From: Atherinomorus stipes | Lineage: Eukaryota > Chordata > Actinopteri > Atheriniformes > Atherinidae | Assembly (NCBI GenBank): GCA_023101725.1 | Contig: JALJCO010007127.1 | Coordinates: 372,001-436,000 of the forward strand | DNA: 64,000 nucleotides | Direction of reading: 5' to 3' | In this document: positions 52,295 through 63,948 of the stretch, piece by piece | Layout of the letters: each line of letters opens with the position of its first letter | Position numbering within the stretch: position 1 is the first letter of the stretch | Translations under genes and position numbers: made by a program | Notes under the pieces: model-generated | What the model saw: only the letters and a program-made list of their open reading frames with translations | The model's database searches: none | What the model was told of the DNA's origin: nothing

Positions 52295-52673
52295 CAGGGG
52301 TGCAACGATACAAAAAATTCACGGTTAGGTTCGGTTCGATACTTTAGTGTCACAGTTTAATATTTTTTTTGATACAAAAAAGGTTCATGGCTTTTTTAAT
52401 CATTGTACATTTGTCCGCAATGGCTTACTATTAGAATCATACCTAACAATGAAGACCATCCAAGTAGTTCCAAATACCAGATCTGAATTTTGTTGAACGA
52501 GTAGTTGAACGCAGATCCGCTGATTTTTCAATACAGAGCTCTTCGTCACAACACAATGTGATAAAATAAGTTAAAAATTTCGTATTGTTCGATATTCGAT
52601 ACACTGTGGTCATGGTTCAATACACACCTGCATGGAACAGTTCGATACGAATACATGTATTGCTGCACCCCTC
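52295..52673. mobile_element. hAT-type MITE (CAGGGGTGCAACGATAC ends)
   Basis: It starts CAGGGGTGCAACGATAC and ends in the inverted form TATTGCTGCACCCCT, with internal GGTTCGGTTCGATAC-type blocks typical of this abundant fish family. It is about 380 bp with no coding capacity. The right end abuts a Tc1 element, so the 8-bp duplication could not be confirmed. Confidence 0.7.
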
Positions 52674-53386
52674 TACAATGGGGAAAAAAGTTTTGAACAC
52701 GTCAACATTTTTCTCAGAAAATATATTTCTAGTAGAGCTATTGACATGAAATTTTCACCATGTGTTGGCAACAACTCAAGTAATGCACACATACAAAGAA
52801 ATCCTAACATTTATGTCCATAAATGAAGTTATGTGCAAAATAGTGAAATGGAACAAGGAATAAGTATTGAATACACTTCCTGAAATATATTTAATACTTA
52901 GTACAAAAACCTTTGTTGGTGATTCCAGCCTCAAGACGCCTCTTGTATGGAGAAACCAGTGGAGTACATTGCTCAGGTGTGGTTTTGGCCCATTCTTCTA
53001 CACAAATTGCCTTCAAATCTTTAAGGTTTCGGGGGTCTCTTCTGTGAACTCAGCTCTTCAGTTCTATCTGGGTGATTGATTCGGCGTTCTAGCAGCTTTT
53101 TTTTCTTTTTCTTAAACCAGTTGAGTGTTTCCTTGGCTGTGTGCTTGAGATGGTTGTCTTGCTGAAAGATCCAGCCTCTTTTCATCTTCAGCAGCTGGCA
53201 GATGGCAGCAGATTCTGGTCCAGAATGTCTCTCTACTTTTCTCCATTCATTCTTCCTTCAATGATATGAAGACATGCTGAAAAACAGCCCCCACCATGAT
53301 GCTCCCACCTCCAAACTTCACTGTTGCTATGGTATTTTGGGGGTCAAGTGAGGTGCCATTTCTCCTCCAAACATGTTGTGTCTTAT

Positions 53387-55428
53387 CAAGGCCGGATTAT
53401 CCAATGGGCATTCTGGGCACAGGCCCAGGGGCCCACGCCGACGTGGGGCCCACTGTGAGGAAAAGAACAGAATCAGGCTCCGCTTGGCAGGAATACATGT
53501 AAATGCATCGGTACTCCAGCCAGTAGGGGGCCCCAGAGGGCTAACCGACTATGAATACTACAGAGCAGCAGCTCTCTCAGTGGAGAGTTTGTAACTAGAC
53601 TGGTGGACTGGAGCAGAACTCATGAAAGCGGCCCCACCGCCACCCCCCTGGTCTGGCTTCCAGTAGCAGCGCCTTTTTAACTGGATATGCTGCTGGCGAA
53701 ATAACATAAGGTACGTTAGCTAACGTTCTTACAATGACCGTAACTCTTCGAGCTCTTGCGCAATTGACGGAATTTCAGCAGATTCTAAGCTGAGAAGCGA
53801 GGCTTTGCGCGGATATGCAGCACATTACGGTAAAGACACCGGCGTGTACGCTGTGTTCAGTTGTGCAGCGGTGAGAAAGAGGATCAGAGTGGTAAATAAT
53901 AGCGTCTTTCTGGAAGTTTGTTGTGTCGTTTGCAAATATTATATCATAACCTGAAGGAAAAAAAGATGAGACAATCTAGACAAATACACAATTTTGTCAC
54001 CCTGTGACAAAAAAATAAAGTTTATCTTATGTTATGAGGAAGAAGAGAACTCCTGCTGGATTTGTGGATGAGGATGAGCAGCAGTTGTACACTAGATGTT
54101 TATTCTTACATTATGTAACACCATTTATTTTCAATAGCTGGGGCAATTTTTCTTATTGGCTTTGACTAAAACTGCTGTATAATTTTCAATTTATGACTTT
54201 ACTGTCGATGCATCACTTTTATTTTTTATTAAAAGTAATCTTGAGAGATTAAGCAGTTTCATTTTTTCCTTGAAAAAGGGGCAGAAGAATTCGCACAAAA
54301 AATATTTGTGGGAGATTTATTAAATTAATTATTGAGCTTTATTCATTTAAAAAAGAGAAAATGGACCAGGTGGACTGTAACTATTAAACTGGTGAGAGCA
54401 GGTTTATCTAATGAGGACAAGTTTTCAGCATGCTGATGAGAAAAGACAAGAAAAACCAGGAAAAACTAAACAGAGACAGGATGATGGTGCACATACAGAA
54501 GCTCATTCAGCTCTGAGCAGCTCCGTCCGTCCCCCTGGTGAGTTTGTGGCTGTCATGATGTTGAAGATAAAACAGAGAACTTTGACTATATCAGGTGAAA
54601 GCTTATCCATCAAGCTAGGAATGCTGAGTTATAGAATTTATTGAAAATAAGTTACTCTAATTCTTCCTGAAGTCAGCGATCATCTCTCATGTTGTGTTTG
54701 TGTTGAAGATGAGCTGTTTCTGCACCATCTCACCAAGTGACTGAGCAGAAATGGTGAGAGTACAGTGCCTTGTGGTGCTCCAGTGCTGCTGACCTCCATC
54801 TCAGACACACTGTGGTCTGTTTGGTAGCTGGTCAGAAATCCAGGTGGTGGTGGAGGAATCCACCAGGAACTGATGGAGCTTCTTACATACTGGAACAAAG
54901 CAGCTGAATTGTATTTAAAACACTTTAGAAATCAAAGAACATGACCCTTAAAGTGCTGCCTGATTGGCCCAGATGAGAGTGAGATCTCTGAAGCAGGAAG
55001 ATGATGCTGCTTTCAACCTCAAGAACATTATGATATGCAGACTGGAACGGATCCTGAGAGATGTTGATTACTTATTGAGGTGAGCCAATGACAGTTGGCT
55101 CACCTGCAGGACTTTCATGATGTGAGGACAGCTGGTCTGTAGTCATCTGGCTCTCATAGTTTATAAAGACGTAAGAGGAGGACAGAGAAAGAAAGACATA
55201 GGAGGAAGACAAAAAAGACGCAAAGAAACTCCAGATATTTACATGCGCTATAGTTTGATTGCAGTGTAGTGTTTTCACGTTGTTGCTGCCAGCTGAGAAA
55301 TGTTGTTTACAATAATGCAGTGTGAAATCTGAATGATGGACATTATATATGATGTCCTTTTGGTTGTGATTGGAGGGGCCCTTCAAGACTTTGTGCCCAG
55401 GGGCCCCTGCTTCCTTAATCCGGGCTTG
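53387..55428. mobile_element. Non-autonomous hAT element with 8-bp duplication
   Basis: Ends CAAGGCCGGATTA and, inverted, CAAGCCCGGATTA are flanked by perfect 8-bp copies of TGTCTTAT (53379-53386 and 55429-55436). Length is 2042 bp. A second inverted block (GGCCCAGGGGCCC / GTGCCCAGGGGCCCC) lies just inside each end. It has no transposase, but carries a LINE reverse-transcriptase fragment. It is inserted in the transposase of Tc1 element A. Confidence 0.9.
54680..55080 (-). pseudogene. LINE reverse-transcriptase fragment inside the hAT element
   Basis: On the minus strand the pieces FFDF/NTIQ, then TDHSVSEMEVSSTGAPQGTV followed by LSPF, correspond in order to the IDFSSAFNTI and STGxPQGTVLSPFLF motifs of LINE reverse transcriptases (non-LTR clades common in fish). 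Stops and frame changes interrupt it. The FADD catalytic motif is absent. It seems to be a passenger carried by the hAT element rather than a separate 5'-truncated insertion at this site. Confidence 0.6.
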
Positions 55429-55847
55429 TGTCTTATGACATCTGAGAAGTTCAGTTTTAGTCTCATCTGACTAGACTATGTTTTCCAAAATGTCATGGGT
55501 TTGTCCAGATGTGTTGTTGCAAAATTCAAACCAGCATCAACATGCTTTTTCTTCAGAAATGGAGTCTTGCGTGGTGTGCATGCATGAAGGCCATGGTGGT
55601 TGAGTGCATTACTTCTTGTTTTCTCTGAAACAACTGTACCTGCTGATTCCAGGTCTTTCTGAAGCTCTCCGCGAGTGGTCCTGCATCTGGAGAACCTTTC
55701 TGATTATTGTTATAACTACTCTGTCTGAAATCTTGCGAGGAGCATCTGGCTGTGGCCGGTTTATGACGATGCCGTGTTCTTTCCACTTCAGGATGATGCC
55801 CCCAATGGTGCTCACTGGAACTTTTAGAAGTTTAGAAATGCACCTGG

Positions 55848-56308
55848 TAGACTTGCAGTTCTCAAGACCGGTCTTGGTCTTGAGATCGGTGTCAAGACTG
55901 CTTTTTTGTGATCTTGGTCTTGTCACGGCCTCGGCAGTCTTTGGTCTCGGTCTCGGTCTTGGTCTCAGGTCTCTTGGTCTCGTAATGTCTCGGACAGGCC
56001 GGGTAGTCTTGAAGGGATTTGTAGCCTACAATTTCCAGGCAGATTCTGTTTTTTCAATATTTGATTTTACACCCCTTGAAGTACCAATCAAGTACCAAAT
56101 AATAAAATCTAATTTTTATACTAAGCAGCTGAACCCAGTATGGTGCTTAGGTTCATGTAAAAAGGAAAAAAAAAGAATGGTTTTTCTTTTTGGTCTCGGT
56201 TTTGGTGTCAAGCTGAACTAGTCTTGGTCTTGAGTTGGTCTGTCTTGGTCTTGACACTCCCTGGTCTTGGTAGTGTCTTGGTCTGGGTTTAAGCAGTCTT
56301 GACTCCTA
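55848..56308. mobile_element. 461-bp hAT MITE with 8-bp duplication (GGTCTTGGTCTC repeats)
   Basis: It is flanked by GCACCTGG at 55840-55847 and 56309-56316, a perfect 8-bp duplication. Ends read TAGACTTGCAG and, inverted, TAGGAGTCAAGACTG. The interior is built from many GGTCTTGG/GGTCTCGG units on one strand, as in a well-known fish repeat. A 205-codon open frame on the + strand here (55604-56221) is repeat and antisense transposase, not a gene. Confidence 0.9.
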
Positions 56309-56763
56309 GCACCTGGAACCAATGCCTTCAGTGTGTTTTGCAATAATAAGGTTGTGTAGGTCTTTAGATAGCTCTTTGCCCATCATGGAACGCTTCTTGT
56401 CTGACACCTTAGTGATGAGAAACCTTTTTAAAGACATCAATCAGGACTAAACCAGCTGATATTACTTTGCACAGATAGGGGACAGGATTACTTTCTAAAT
56501 ACTTACAAACTCCAGCTGCTTTCTTGGCTTTCTATATCTTTTTATCCCTCCATTTCTTCATGTGCTCAATACTTATTCCCTGTGTCATTTCACTATATTA
56601 CACATAATTTAATTTGTGGACATAAATGTTAGGATTTCTTTCTATGTGTACATTATTTGGGTTGTTGTCAACATCTGATGAAAATTTAACGTCAATAGCT
56701 CTACTAGAAATATATTTTCTGAGAAAAAAGTTGATGTGTTGAATACTTTTCCCCCGCTGTCTA

Positions 56764-56939
<176 letters not shown>

Positions 56940-58557
56940 CAGTGGGTACGGAAAATATTCAGACCCCCTTAAACTTTTCACTCTTTGTTTCATTGCAGCC
57001 ATTTGTCAAAATAAAAAAAGCTCATTTTATTTCTCATTATTACACTCAGCACCCCATCTTGACAGAAAAAAAGCTAAAATGTAGAAATTTTGCAAAGTTA
57101 TTAAAAAAGAAAAACTGAAATATCACATGGTCATAAGTATTCAGACCCTTTGCTCAGTACTGAGTAAAAGCACCCTTTTGAACTAGTACAGCCATGAGTC
57201 TTCTTGGGAATTATGCAACAAGTTTTTTCACACCTGGATTTGGGGATCTTCTGCCATTCTTTCTTATAGATCCTCTCCAGTTCTGTCAGGTTGGATGGTG
57301 AACATTGGTGGACAGCCATTTTCAGTCAGGGCTCTGGCTGGGCCAGACGAGAATGGTCACAGAGTTGTTCTGAAGCCACTCATTTGTTATTTTAGCTGTG
57401 TGCTTTGGGTCATTGTCTTGTTGGAAGGTGAACCTTTGACCCAGTCTGAGGTCCTGAGCACTGTGGAAGAGGTTTTCTTCCAGGATATCTTTGTACTTGT
57501 ACATTCTTTGTACATTTTTAATTCATCTTTCCTTCAACTGCACCCAGTCATCCTGTCCCTGCAACTGAAAAACACCCCCATAGCATGATGCTGCCACCAC
57601 CATGTTTCACTGTTGGGATCGTATTAGGCAGGTGATGAGCAGTGCCTGGTTTTCTCCACACATACCGCTTAGAATTAACTCCAATAAGTTCAGTCTTGGT
57701 CTCATCAGACCAGAGAAACTTACTTCCCACAGTCTAGGAGTCCTACCTTCTTTTTTTTTTTTTTTTTTTGGCGAGCTCTATGCAGACTTTCATATTACTT
57801 GTACTGAGGAGAGGCTTCTATCGGGCCACACTGCCATAAAGCCCTGACTGGTGGAGGCCTGTAATGATAGTTGACTGTGTGGAACTTTTTCCCATCTCCC
57901 TACTGCATCTCTGGAGCTCAGCCACGGTGATCTTTAGGTTCTTCTTCACCTCTCTCACCAAGGTTCTTCCTCCGTGACTGCTCAGTTTGGCTGGACGGCC
58001 AGGTCTAGGAAGAGTTCTGGTCATCCCAAACTTCTTTCATGTAAGGACTATGCAGGCAATGGTGCTCTTAGGAACCTTAAGTGCTGCAGAAATCCTTTTG
58101 TAACCTTGGCCAGATCTGTGCCTTTTCACGATTCTTTCTCGTGGCTCCTTAGACAGTTTCTTTAACCTCATATCTCAGCTCTGACATGCACTGTGAGCTG
58201 TAGGTCTTATATTCTGTAGACAGATGTGTGCTTTTCCTAATCAAGTCCAATCAGTTTAATTAAACACTGCTGGACTCCAATGAAGGAGTAGAACCATCTC
58301 AAGGAGGAGAAATGGACAGCATATGAGTTAAATATGAGTGTCACTGCAAAGGGTCTGAATACTTATGACCATGTGATATTTCAGTTTTTCATTTTAAATA
58401 AATTTGCAAAAAATTCAACATATCTGTTTCATCAAGATGGGATGCTGAGTGTACATTGATGAGAAATAAAATGAACTTTTTATTTTGGCAAATGGCTGCA
58501 ATTAAAAACAAAGAGTGAATTGTCTAAAAGGGGTCTGAATACTTTCCATACCCACTC
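56940..58557 (-). mobile_element. Tc1-like transposon B inserted in an ATCT microsatellite
   Basis: Left end CAGTGGGTACGGAAAATATT (preceded by TA) and inverted right end at about 58557 (AATACTTTCCATACCCACT) bound about 1.6 kb. The inverted repeats are about 210 bp, with an inner copy of the AAGTATTCAGACCC motif near 57137 and 58340, the IR/DR arrangement. Microsatellite lies on both sides. The internal transposase is broken. Confidence 0.9.
57131..58171 (-). pseudogene. Tc1 transposase pseudogene (element B)
   Basis: The minus strand starts MRLKKLSKEPREKVV at 58171. GRPAKLSSHGGRTLVREVKK (helix-turn-helix/GRPR-like part) follows, then [13 protein letters not shown] (first catalytic Asp, DETK), [34 protein letters not shown] (second Asp), and WPSQSPDLNPIENLW-type sequence. 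All landmarks of the DD34E family are visible, but in several frames. A T-run of 20 at about 57752-57771 (poly-A on the coding strand) lies in the middle. No intact product is possible. Confidence 0.85.
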
Positions 58558-58582
58558 TCTACCTATCTCTCTATGTCTATGT

Positions 58583-58651
58583 TTCTCTCTCTCTCTCTCT
58601 CTCGCTCTCTCTCTCTCTATCTATCTCTCTATCTATCTATCTATCTATCTA
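58583..58651. repeat. CT / ATCT simple repeat
   Basis: A CT run and further ATCT units form the right-hand continuation of the microsatellite split by Tc1 element B. Confidence 0.9.
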
Positions 58652-58689
58652 CAATGAGTATTTTGACCATATCATCCTCTTTATGCATG

Positions 58690-58960
58690 TTGTCTTACTC
58701 CAAGCTGTATAGGCCAAAAGCCTACTACCAATTAAGCATATCAGGTGATGTGCATCTCTGTAATGAGAAGGGGTGTGGTCTAATGACATCAACAGGCTAT
58801 ATCAGGTATATTAGGCAAGCATAATTATTAGGCAACTTATTTTCCTTTGGCAAAATGTGTCAGAAGAGGGACTTGACAGGCTACGAAATCAAAAATAGTG
58901 ACATATCTTGCAGAGGGATGCAGCACTCTTAAAATTGCCAAACTTCTATCCTCTATCTAT
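58690..58960 (+). mobile_element. Fragment of a third Tc1-like element, 5' end
   Basis: The + strand segment includes GGTGATGTGCATCTCTGTAA and GGGGTGTGGTCTAATGACAT, leading to a frame with QKRDLTG and a GCS-type segment. This matches, from memory, the 5' end and N-terminal transposase of another common fish Tc1 family. It is truncated shortly after 58945 and the frame is broken. Confidence 0.5.
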
Positions 58961-61900
58961 CACAAATCTGTTACATAAGTTAAATTTGAATCTTTTCCAT
59001 TATCCACTGTTGAATTTACAGTATATACTATATACTATAAATACTATATACAGTATTATATATACTGTATATTGAGGCCATCCCAAGTGTTTAAAGTTGA
59101 TTAATGTCCTTGGAAAAACTTATTTTCTGAGACCACTCGTCAGCTTTCATTTGATGGCCAATTTGAATTTTGTTTTCTTTAAGTCTATATGTGAACAACA
59201 AACCTGCTTTTTGTACTGTCAGTGAAAAAATATTGATCTATTCAGCATCTGACACTGCAGTAAACATCTGAACCATCTGATCTTGGGTCTCCCTTACTGT
59301 TCTTTGGATACACCTGCACTGAAAAACGGGAATCAGAGCAGTTGTTGACTTTAAACTGTATAAACAATTTATTTTCATTTAACATATAGAGTATGTGTTT
59401 GTTGGAATAAAGAATTTTTTTTTAAACATTATCTTAATGTGATTTTGTCTCATGTTATCCCTACAAAATATATATGTGTTGCATGCAAGGGGCAAACTCT
59501 GCCGGAGAACAGTGGGCCTACTTCCGCGCTGGCCAAAAATTTTACCTTCATGTCAACTGTGAGGGGGTGAATTTTTTTTTTTTATAACTCATCCGTTTAG
59601 TTGTTATTAAATCATGAAATTACACATAATTAGGGGCGTATCCTTTTAAGTGACATGCAGCAGACTGGATGCTGGCCTGTTGCTATCGGTTAACTCCTTG
59701 TTTGCTTTCAATAAGGTCTCAGTCTGCAGCAGAGCAGCAAAATGATGGTTTTTAGCAGCTAACAGCAAGTCCAAACAAGCCTTGCCTTCATCCCGCCACT
59801 CAGGAAGCTAATCTTTGTTAGCTTCTGTTAGTTTCGAGTTAGCTCGGTTTGCATTTAGCACAGAGTATGTCAGCTGTCAACCTTTTGCCCAAAGGCTGCG
59901 CTTGCCCATTTTAGTATTTACCAGGAGTGACGACACATGTGATACGGCAAGATGGCGAAGGTGGGAAACGCCCAACTGCTTCACTTTCCCCTATTCAGAC
60001 GAGACCGCGTCCATACTTTTTTACAGTCTTTGGCTGCATGAACACAATTCATTTAAGTACCCTGAACAACAAAGTAGGATTAACTTGTTTCTTTTAATTT
60101 CAAATAACATAATACAGTTATGTGGAACCTGTTGACATAAAAAAAAAAAAAAAAGTCAAAGATTCATTTTTTGGAGTGTGTTATTTCCACAAAGTATTAC
60201 AAAACACCATTTTTAAAATCTTGAGTAGCCAATAATTTTATACTGAGAAAGGCCCATTTCTTTTAGTGCAAAAATGTAACTGCAAACACTTCTCACTTAC
60301 TCCAGGTATGTTTTCTTCTTTTGGTTTATTACTCAATGCTGATGTGACAGTGTGGGTTCCTGTCACTATGCTTCTGATTGATCATGTGCCCTGGCTTTTT
60401 GGCCACAGATATCCCATTGGCTGACTGGTAACCGCGCATGACTCTCACCCGGGAGTCTTGAATCCCTTGTGGTGTACTTTGCCACACTAAGTAAGCAATG
60501 TTCTGCTGAAAATTTGAGGCACTGCAATAATTAGAACCTTTGAACAAGCTTCTCATGGTTGATAACAATTTTCATCACTTGAACAATACATGGGCAATAT
60601 TCAAGAAACTAGGGAAAGATTACCACCAATTTGCTTAAATGTTACTGCAAACTTAGTAATTTTGCATAATCATAGATATTGCTTTATAATTTTAAATCAT
60701 CAAACACACTTTTTCTGTTTTTATTTTACACATTTTTCTAAAATGCAATACTTTTAAGAAATAATCATTTCAAGGTCTATTAATATGAGAGATTTTGAAA
60801 ACACTCAAATTTAAAACCAAACTGCATTATTTGATTTTTGTTACTGAATACTTACCGACACATACTCTGTAGTAGCTTGAAGTGTTTCCAGGATCTGAAT
60901 ACTTTGTTCAGTTTAGTGTGTGAAACAGGAGGCATAAGATGACATATAAATAGGTCTCAGGCCATTGTGTCTGTTTCAGTTTAAGTCTTAGTGTCTGTCT
61001 CAGTTTCAGTAGAGGGTTATCTTGGTTTTATTTAAATGAAGGAAAATATAATATCAACTTTTAAGTCTGCATAAAGCAGATATAACATTTTGTCCCGAGT
61101 TAGTTACATCACAGAGGAAAAGTGTTACAAATCACTCGGCTGAACATGAATGATTACGACAATCAACAAATCAATGAAGTAAATAAAGTAAATAAATTGA
61201 GATCTCAAAATCCTTTTGCTGTTTTCTCTGTAAATTAGCTGTTCTCTCTGCTATCAGACAGTGGGGGTTGGTGTGCTCTACACCCTAACTGGCATATTGA
61301 AGATCAGCTCAAAGGAAAGGTGGAACTTTTATCTTATGTGACACTCAAGCATTATTGTTTGATGGTCAGAAATCTGATGTGGAAAAGCAACATCAATACA
61401 GTCTCAATCTGACTGGAATAACAAATCATAATTTCCCCACCACAAGAGGAAAGCAAGTGCAGAAACAAATAAGAAAACCAGATTTTGTATTTATTCATCT
61501 ATTTTTAAAGAAAATACAACAGACATTTTTGTTGCTCATTGCATAAGAATCACAGCCTACAACCAAACAAAAGAAAACACAACAGAATATTAATCATAAT
61601 CATTAATTAACATACATACATGTATACAAATACACACATACCTTTGATTCGAGTTTCCAGTTTAACCAGAGGTTTGGGTGGGGAGTGGGGGGCAACTTAT
61701 TGATACACTTTCGAATGTCAACTATAAAAAATGATTCAAACAAACAAACAAACCTTAGTAATTGCAAGTTTATAAGTATAGTCAGCAAATTTCTTTAACC
61801 TAGTCGATGAAATGGAAGCAGCATTGAATGAATGAACTATGCTCTTCATCTAATGGTATAACAATCTTTTTTCACCCCTTAAAAACAAAGTCAGTGGAAG

Positions 61901-61979
61901 CAGAGAGAAGATGCAGATAAATATCAGATTCACATTTTTCTGCCTTAGTGTTTACCCTGTCTGCCAGACAGCTCTGGTG
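58961..61979. other. Noncoding DNA with interspersed-repeat remnant
   Basis: AT palindromic TATA-rich sequence is at 59020-59070. About 59500-60030 contains GGCAAGATGGCGAAGGTGGG and TTTTTTACAGTCTTTGGC, resembling a multi-copy fish repeat (low confidence). No gene was recognised in the rest. Confidence 0.4.
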
Positions 61980-62204
61980 CAGCAAATCGATCGAGGGACC
62001 TACTGCTGTTTCTCCACCCACAATGCATCGTCGCAGCGGGCACGTCCCTGCCTGTTTGTACTTCGTTGGTGCTTAGAGACCATTACCACACTGAATAAAA
62101 GGTGTACATGCTAATCTTTCGTTTTGAGCCGTAATGATGTTGAAACACTGAAGAATAGATGCATTCTCCAGTTTTATAGTCAGAAGCGGGACGGATCTTG
62201 CACC
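61980..62204 (+). promoter_or_regulatory. Promoter with ZNF143/Staf-like site
   Basis: CCCACAATGCATCG at 62017-62030 closely matches the ZNF143 (Staf) site found in many housekeeping promoters. CpG content rises here and continues into the first intron. A start codon and donor follow at 62205-62223. The TSS is probably between 62050 and 62150. Confidence 0.5.
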
Positions 62205-62223
62205 ATGTCAGCCAACTCACAGG
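62205..62223 (+). CDS. First coding exon of a + strand gene, possibly rbm33
   Basis: ATG in a good context (CACCATGT) encodes MSANSQ and one further base before a near-perfect donor, AGG|GTGAGT, so the exon ends in phase 1. Downstream exons lie outside the window. In mammals the gene in this position and orientation (after EN2 and CNPY1) is RBM33, whose first coding exon is also short, but the six residues alone cannot identify it. The call rests on position, promoter and splice signal; the symbol is left blank for that reason. Confidence 0.4.
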
Positions 62224-63948
62224 GTGAGTAGCGTGGTTTTATCGGCACTGCTAAGTTAGCTTTGAGCTAAATCGAGTTGCCGTTGCTAGCTCCTATCAGC
62301 AGCGGTTTGAGCGGTGCAAGCTCGGTAGGCCGCACTCTGGACCTGAGCTAACATTTGCTACGTTAACGTCGCAACAATGAAAACCTAAATATGTAATCGT
62401 TTGTAAACTGCAAACAGAAAAAATACTGAGTAGACAATATAACCTAAGACATATTATAAACGTGTAGGGGCTGAGAGTCTGAAGCATCAAACCTCCAGGC
62501 TAGCTAAGACGAAGGTTAGCACGTAAGCCATCCAATAAATTGGCTAACCAGATAGGATGGGTGGAGGAAAAAATAAATAACACTCAAAAAAATCGAACAA
62601 TGATTAATTTGCTTTAACGTATGGTCCCCGGTTGCCTTCATAACTCTGTTATTGAATTTTGTCTTTCTGAGTGAATAATTACTCGATTGTGCCTAGCATT
62701 TGTTTTCATAGTGTAGCCCACAACAGTGCTTGTAATGTACCAGCTTGCTAACTTCGATTACACAATGTAGTATTTTAATAGAGAATGCTATTTCAAAACG
62801 TGTGATGGAGGTGCAGCACACTTGACGTTATCAAACCAAGCGAAACAGTATATTTATGGCAGGGTTCGTGCTGATCTTAAAAGTGCGTGTGTGTGTGTTT
62901 GTGTGTGTGAGAGAGAGAGAGAGAGAGAGCTTGAGGGCACAATGACGCAGTTATCGCAAAGTTTGCTTTGTTTTTGTGTCTGTGTTTTGTTTTTTGCATG
63001 GGGGTTGTTTTGGATTATCAGTAGGTTGTAGAGGTAATATGCAAGTCAAGCTGGTGATGTGATGAGTGCTCGTTAAAATCACACCCCCAGCCTGTGCGCA
63101 AAGATTGCATCACTGAGGTACAGGATAGAAATACAATTTTATTATCTCACAAGCTAACCTTTCTGATGAGTTACAGCTGTGAGTCCTTACTGGTTTCAAA
63201 GCACATATGTTATATGTAATTTAAAAGGTATACTGTGTAACATTTGATCCAAATATTCTAATATATTCTATTACAATATTATTACTATTAATGTAAGTGA
63301 TAATAGATGACCTTGGGGTCAATATACAGCACTTAATGTATGTTGGTGCTCCATTGGGCCTGCTCTATTCAAAAACCAAACACTGTAACTTTGCAGGAGC
63401 GGATCCGTCTTTAATTGGATCATGTAACCTGGAGTGCTTTGATTTGTTACTTGATAATTTCAAATCAGCTGGTCAAAGTGGTCTGTGAACGCGATTCCAA
63501 AACCCTGACAGGGACTGTTTAATTTTGTGACAGTTGTGTGGCAGGTTTGAAGTTACAGGTTTAGTGCAGTGTTTCCCTTACATAGGCCTTGCTGTGGTGC
63601 TGTGCTATGGCTGAATTTACAGCACCCCACCAACAAAATGCCGACAATAACATTGTTTTATGGGGACAGCATTGCCAGATATCTGCCATGCACCTGAAAG
63701 TAGTATGCTGAGAGCGGCGCAGACAAGGTACTGAAAACTTGAGATCATCTGACAAGCTTCTTACTTAGGGAGCAGAGTCTGGAGAGACAAAAGGTAGCTG
63801 CTGAAAGTTGCTTTGAATTTCACATGTTGACGCAAATGTGATGCTAACACTACATAGCCTGTTGAAGTTGACACTGCTTAGCTTAAACTGTGCAGGCTAT
63901 CATCCATGGGGAGTGTGTTGATGACATGATGAGGGTGGGGGAGAGGGG
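62224..63948 (+). other. Presumed first intron of the 62-kb gene
   Basis: CpG-containing sequence just after the donor grades into AT-rich DNA. A GT/GA microsatellite is at 62885-62929. No further exon with paired splice signals was recognised on the + strand. Confidence 0.4.

Larger units (their letters stand above)
52867..56386 (-). pseudogene. Tc1 transposase remnant (element A)
   Basis: The N-terminus starts at 56386 (MMGKELSKDLHNLIIAKHTE). It resumes after a 461-bp insertion as KLLKVPVSTIGGIILKWKEH, the paired-like helix-turn-helix DNA-binding part, followed by NRPQPDAPRKISDR. A second insertion (2.0 kb) separates this from a C-terminal piece at about 52900-53380, where the GGGSIMVWG-type motif is altered to HHGGGCFSA. 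Several frames are broken. The gene is non-functional; the family normally catalyses cut-and-paste transposition. Confidence 0.75.
52676..56759 (-). mobile_element. Tc1-like transposon A, interrupted by two hAT insertions
   Basis: Inverted repeats of about 195 bp (52676-52870 and about 56565-56759) share CAACATTTTTCTCAG, CTACTAGAAATATATTTTC and GGATTTCTTTG/CAAAGAAATCC blocks. TA precedes the left end; the right flank is TC. The span is 4.1 kb, but removing the two nested elements and their 8-bp duplications leaves about 1.56 kb, the usual Tc1 size. Long repeats with internal similarity are the IR/DR type of fish Tc1 elements. Confidence 0.85.

Noticed and set aside
54411..54644. 77-codon + strand frame in the hAT element
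   Set aside because: No transposase or other motif; inside a non-autonomous element.
55604..56221. 205-codon open frame on the + strand
   Set aside because: It runs antisense through a Tc1 transposase and then through the GGTCTTGGTCTC repeat of a hAT MITE; periodic repeat translation, not a gene.
59020..59070. TATA-rich near-palindromic sequence
   Set aside because: Simple AT alternation explains the symmetry; not evidence of a promoter or origin.
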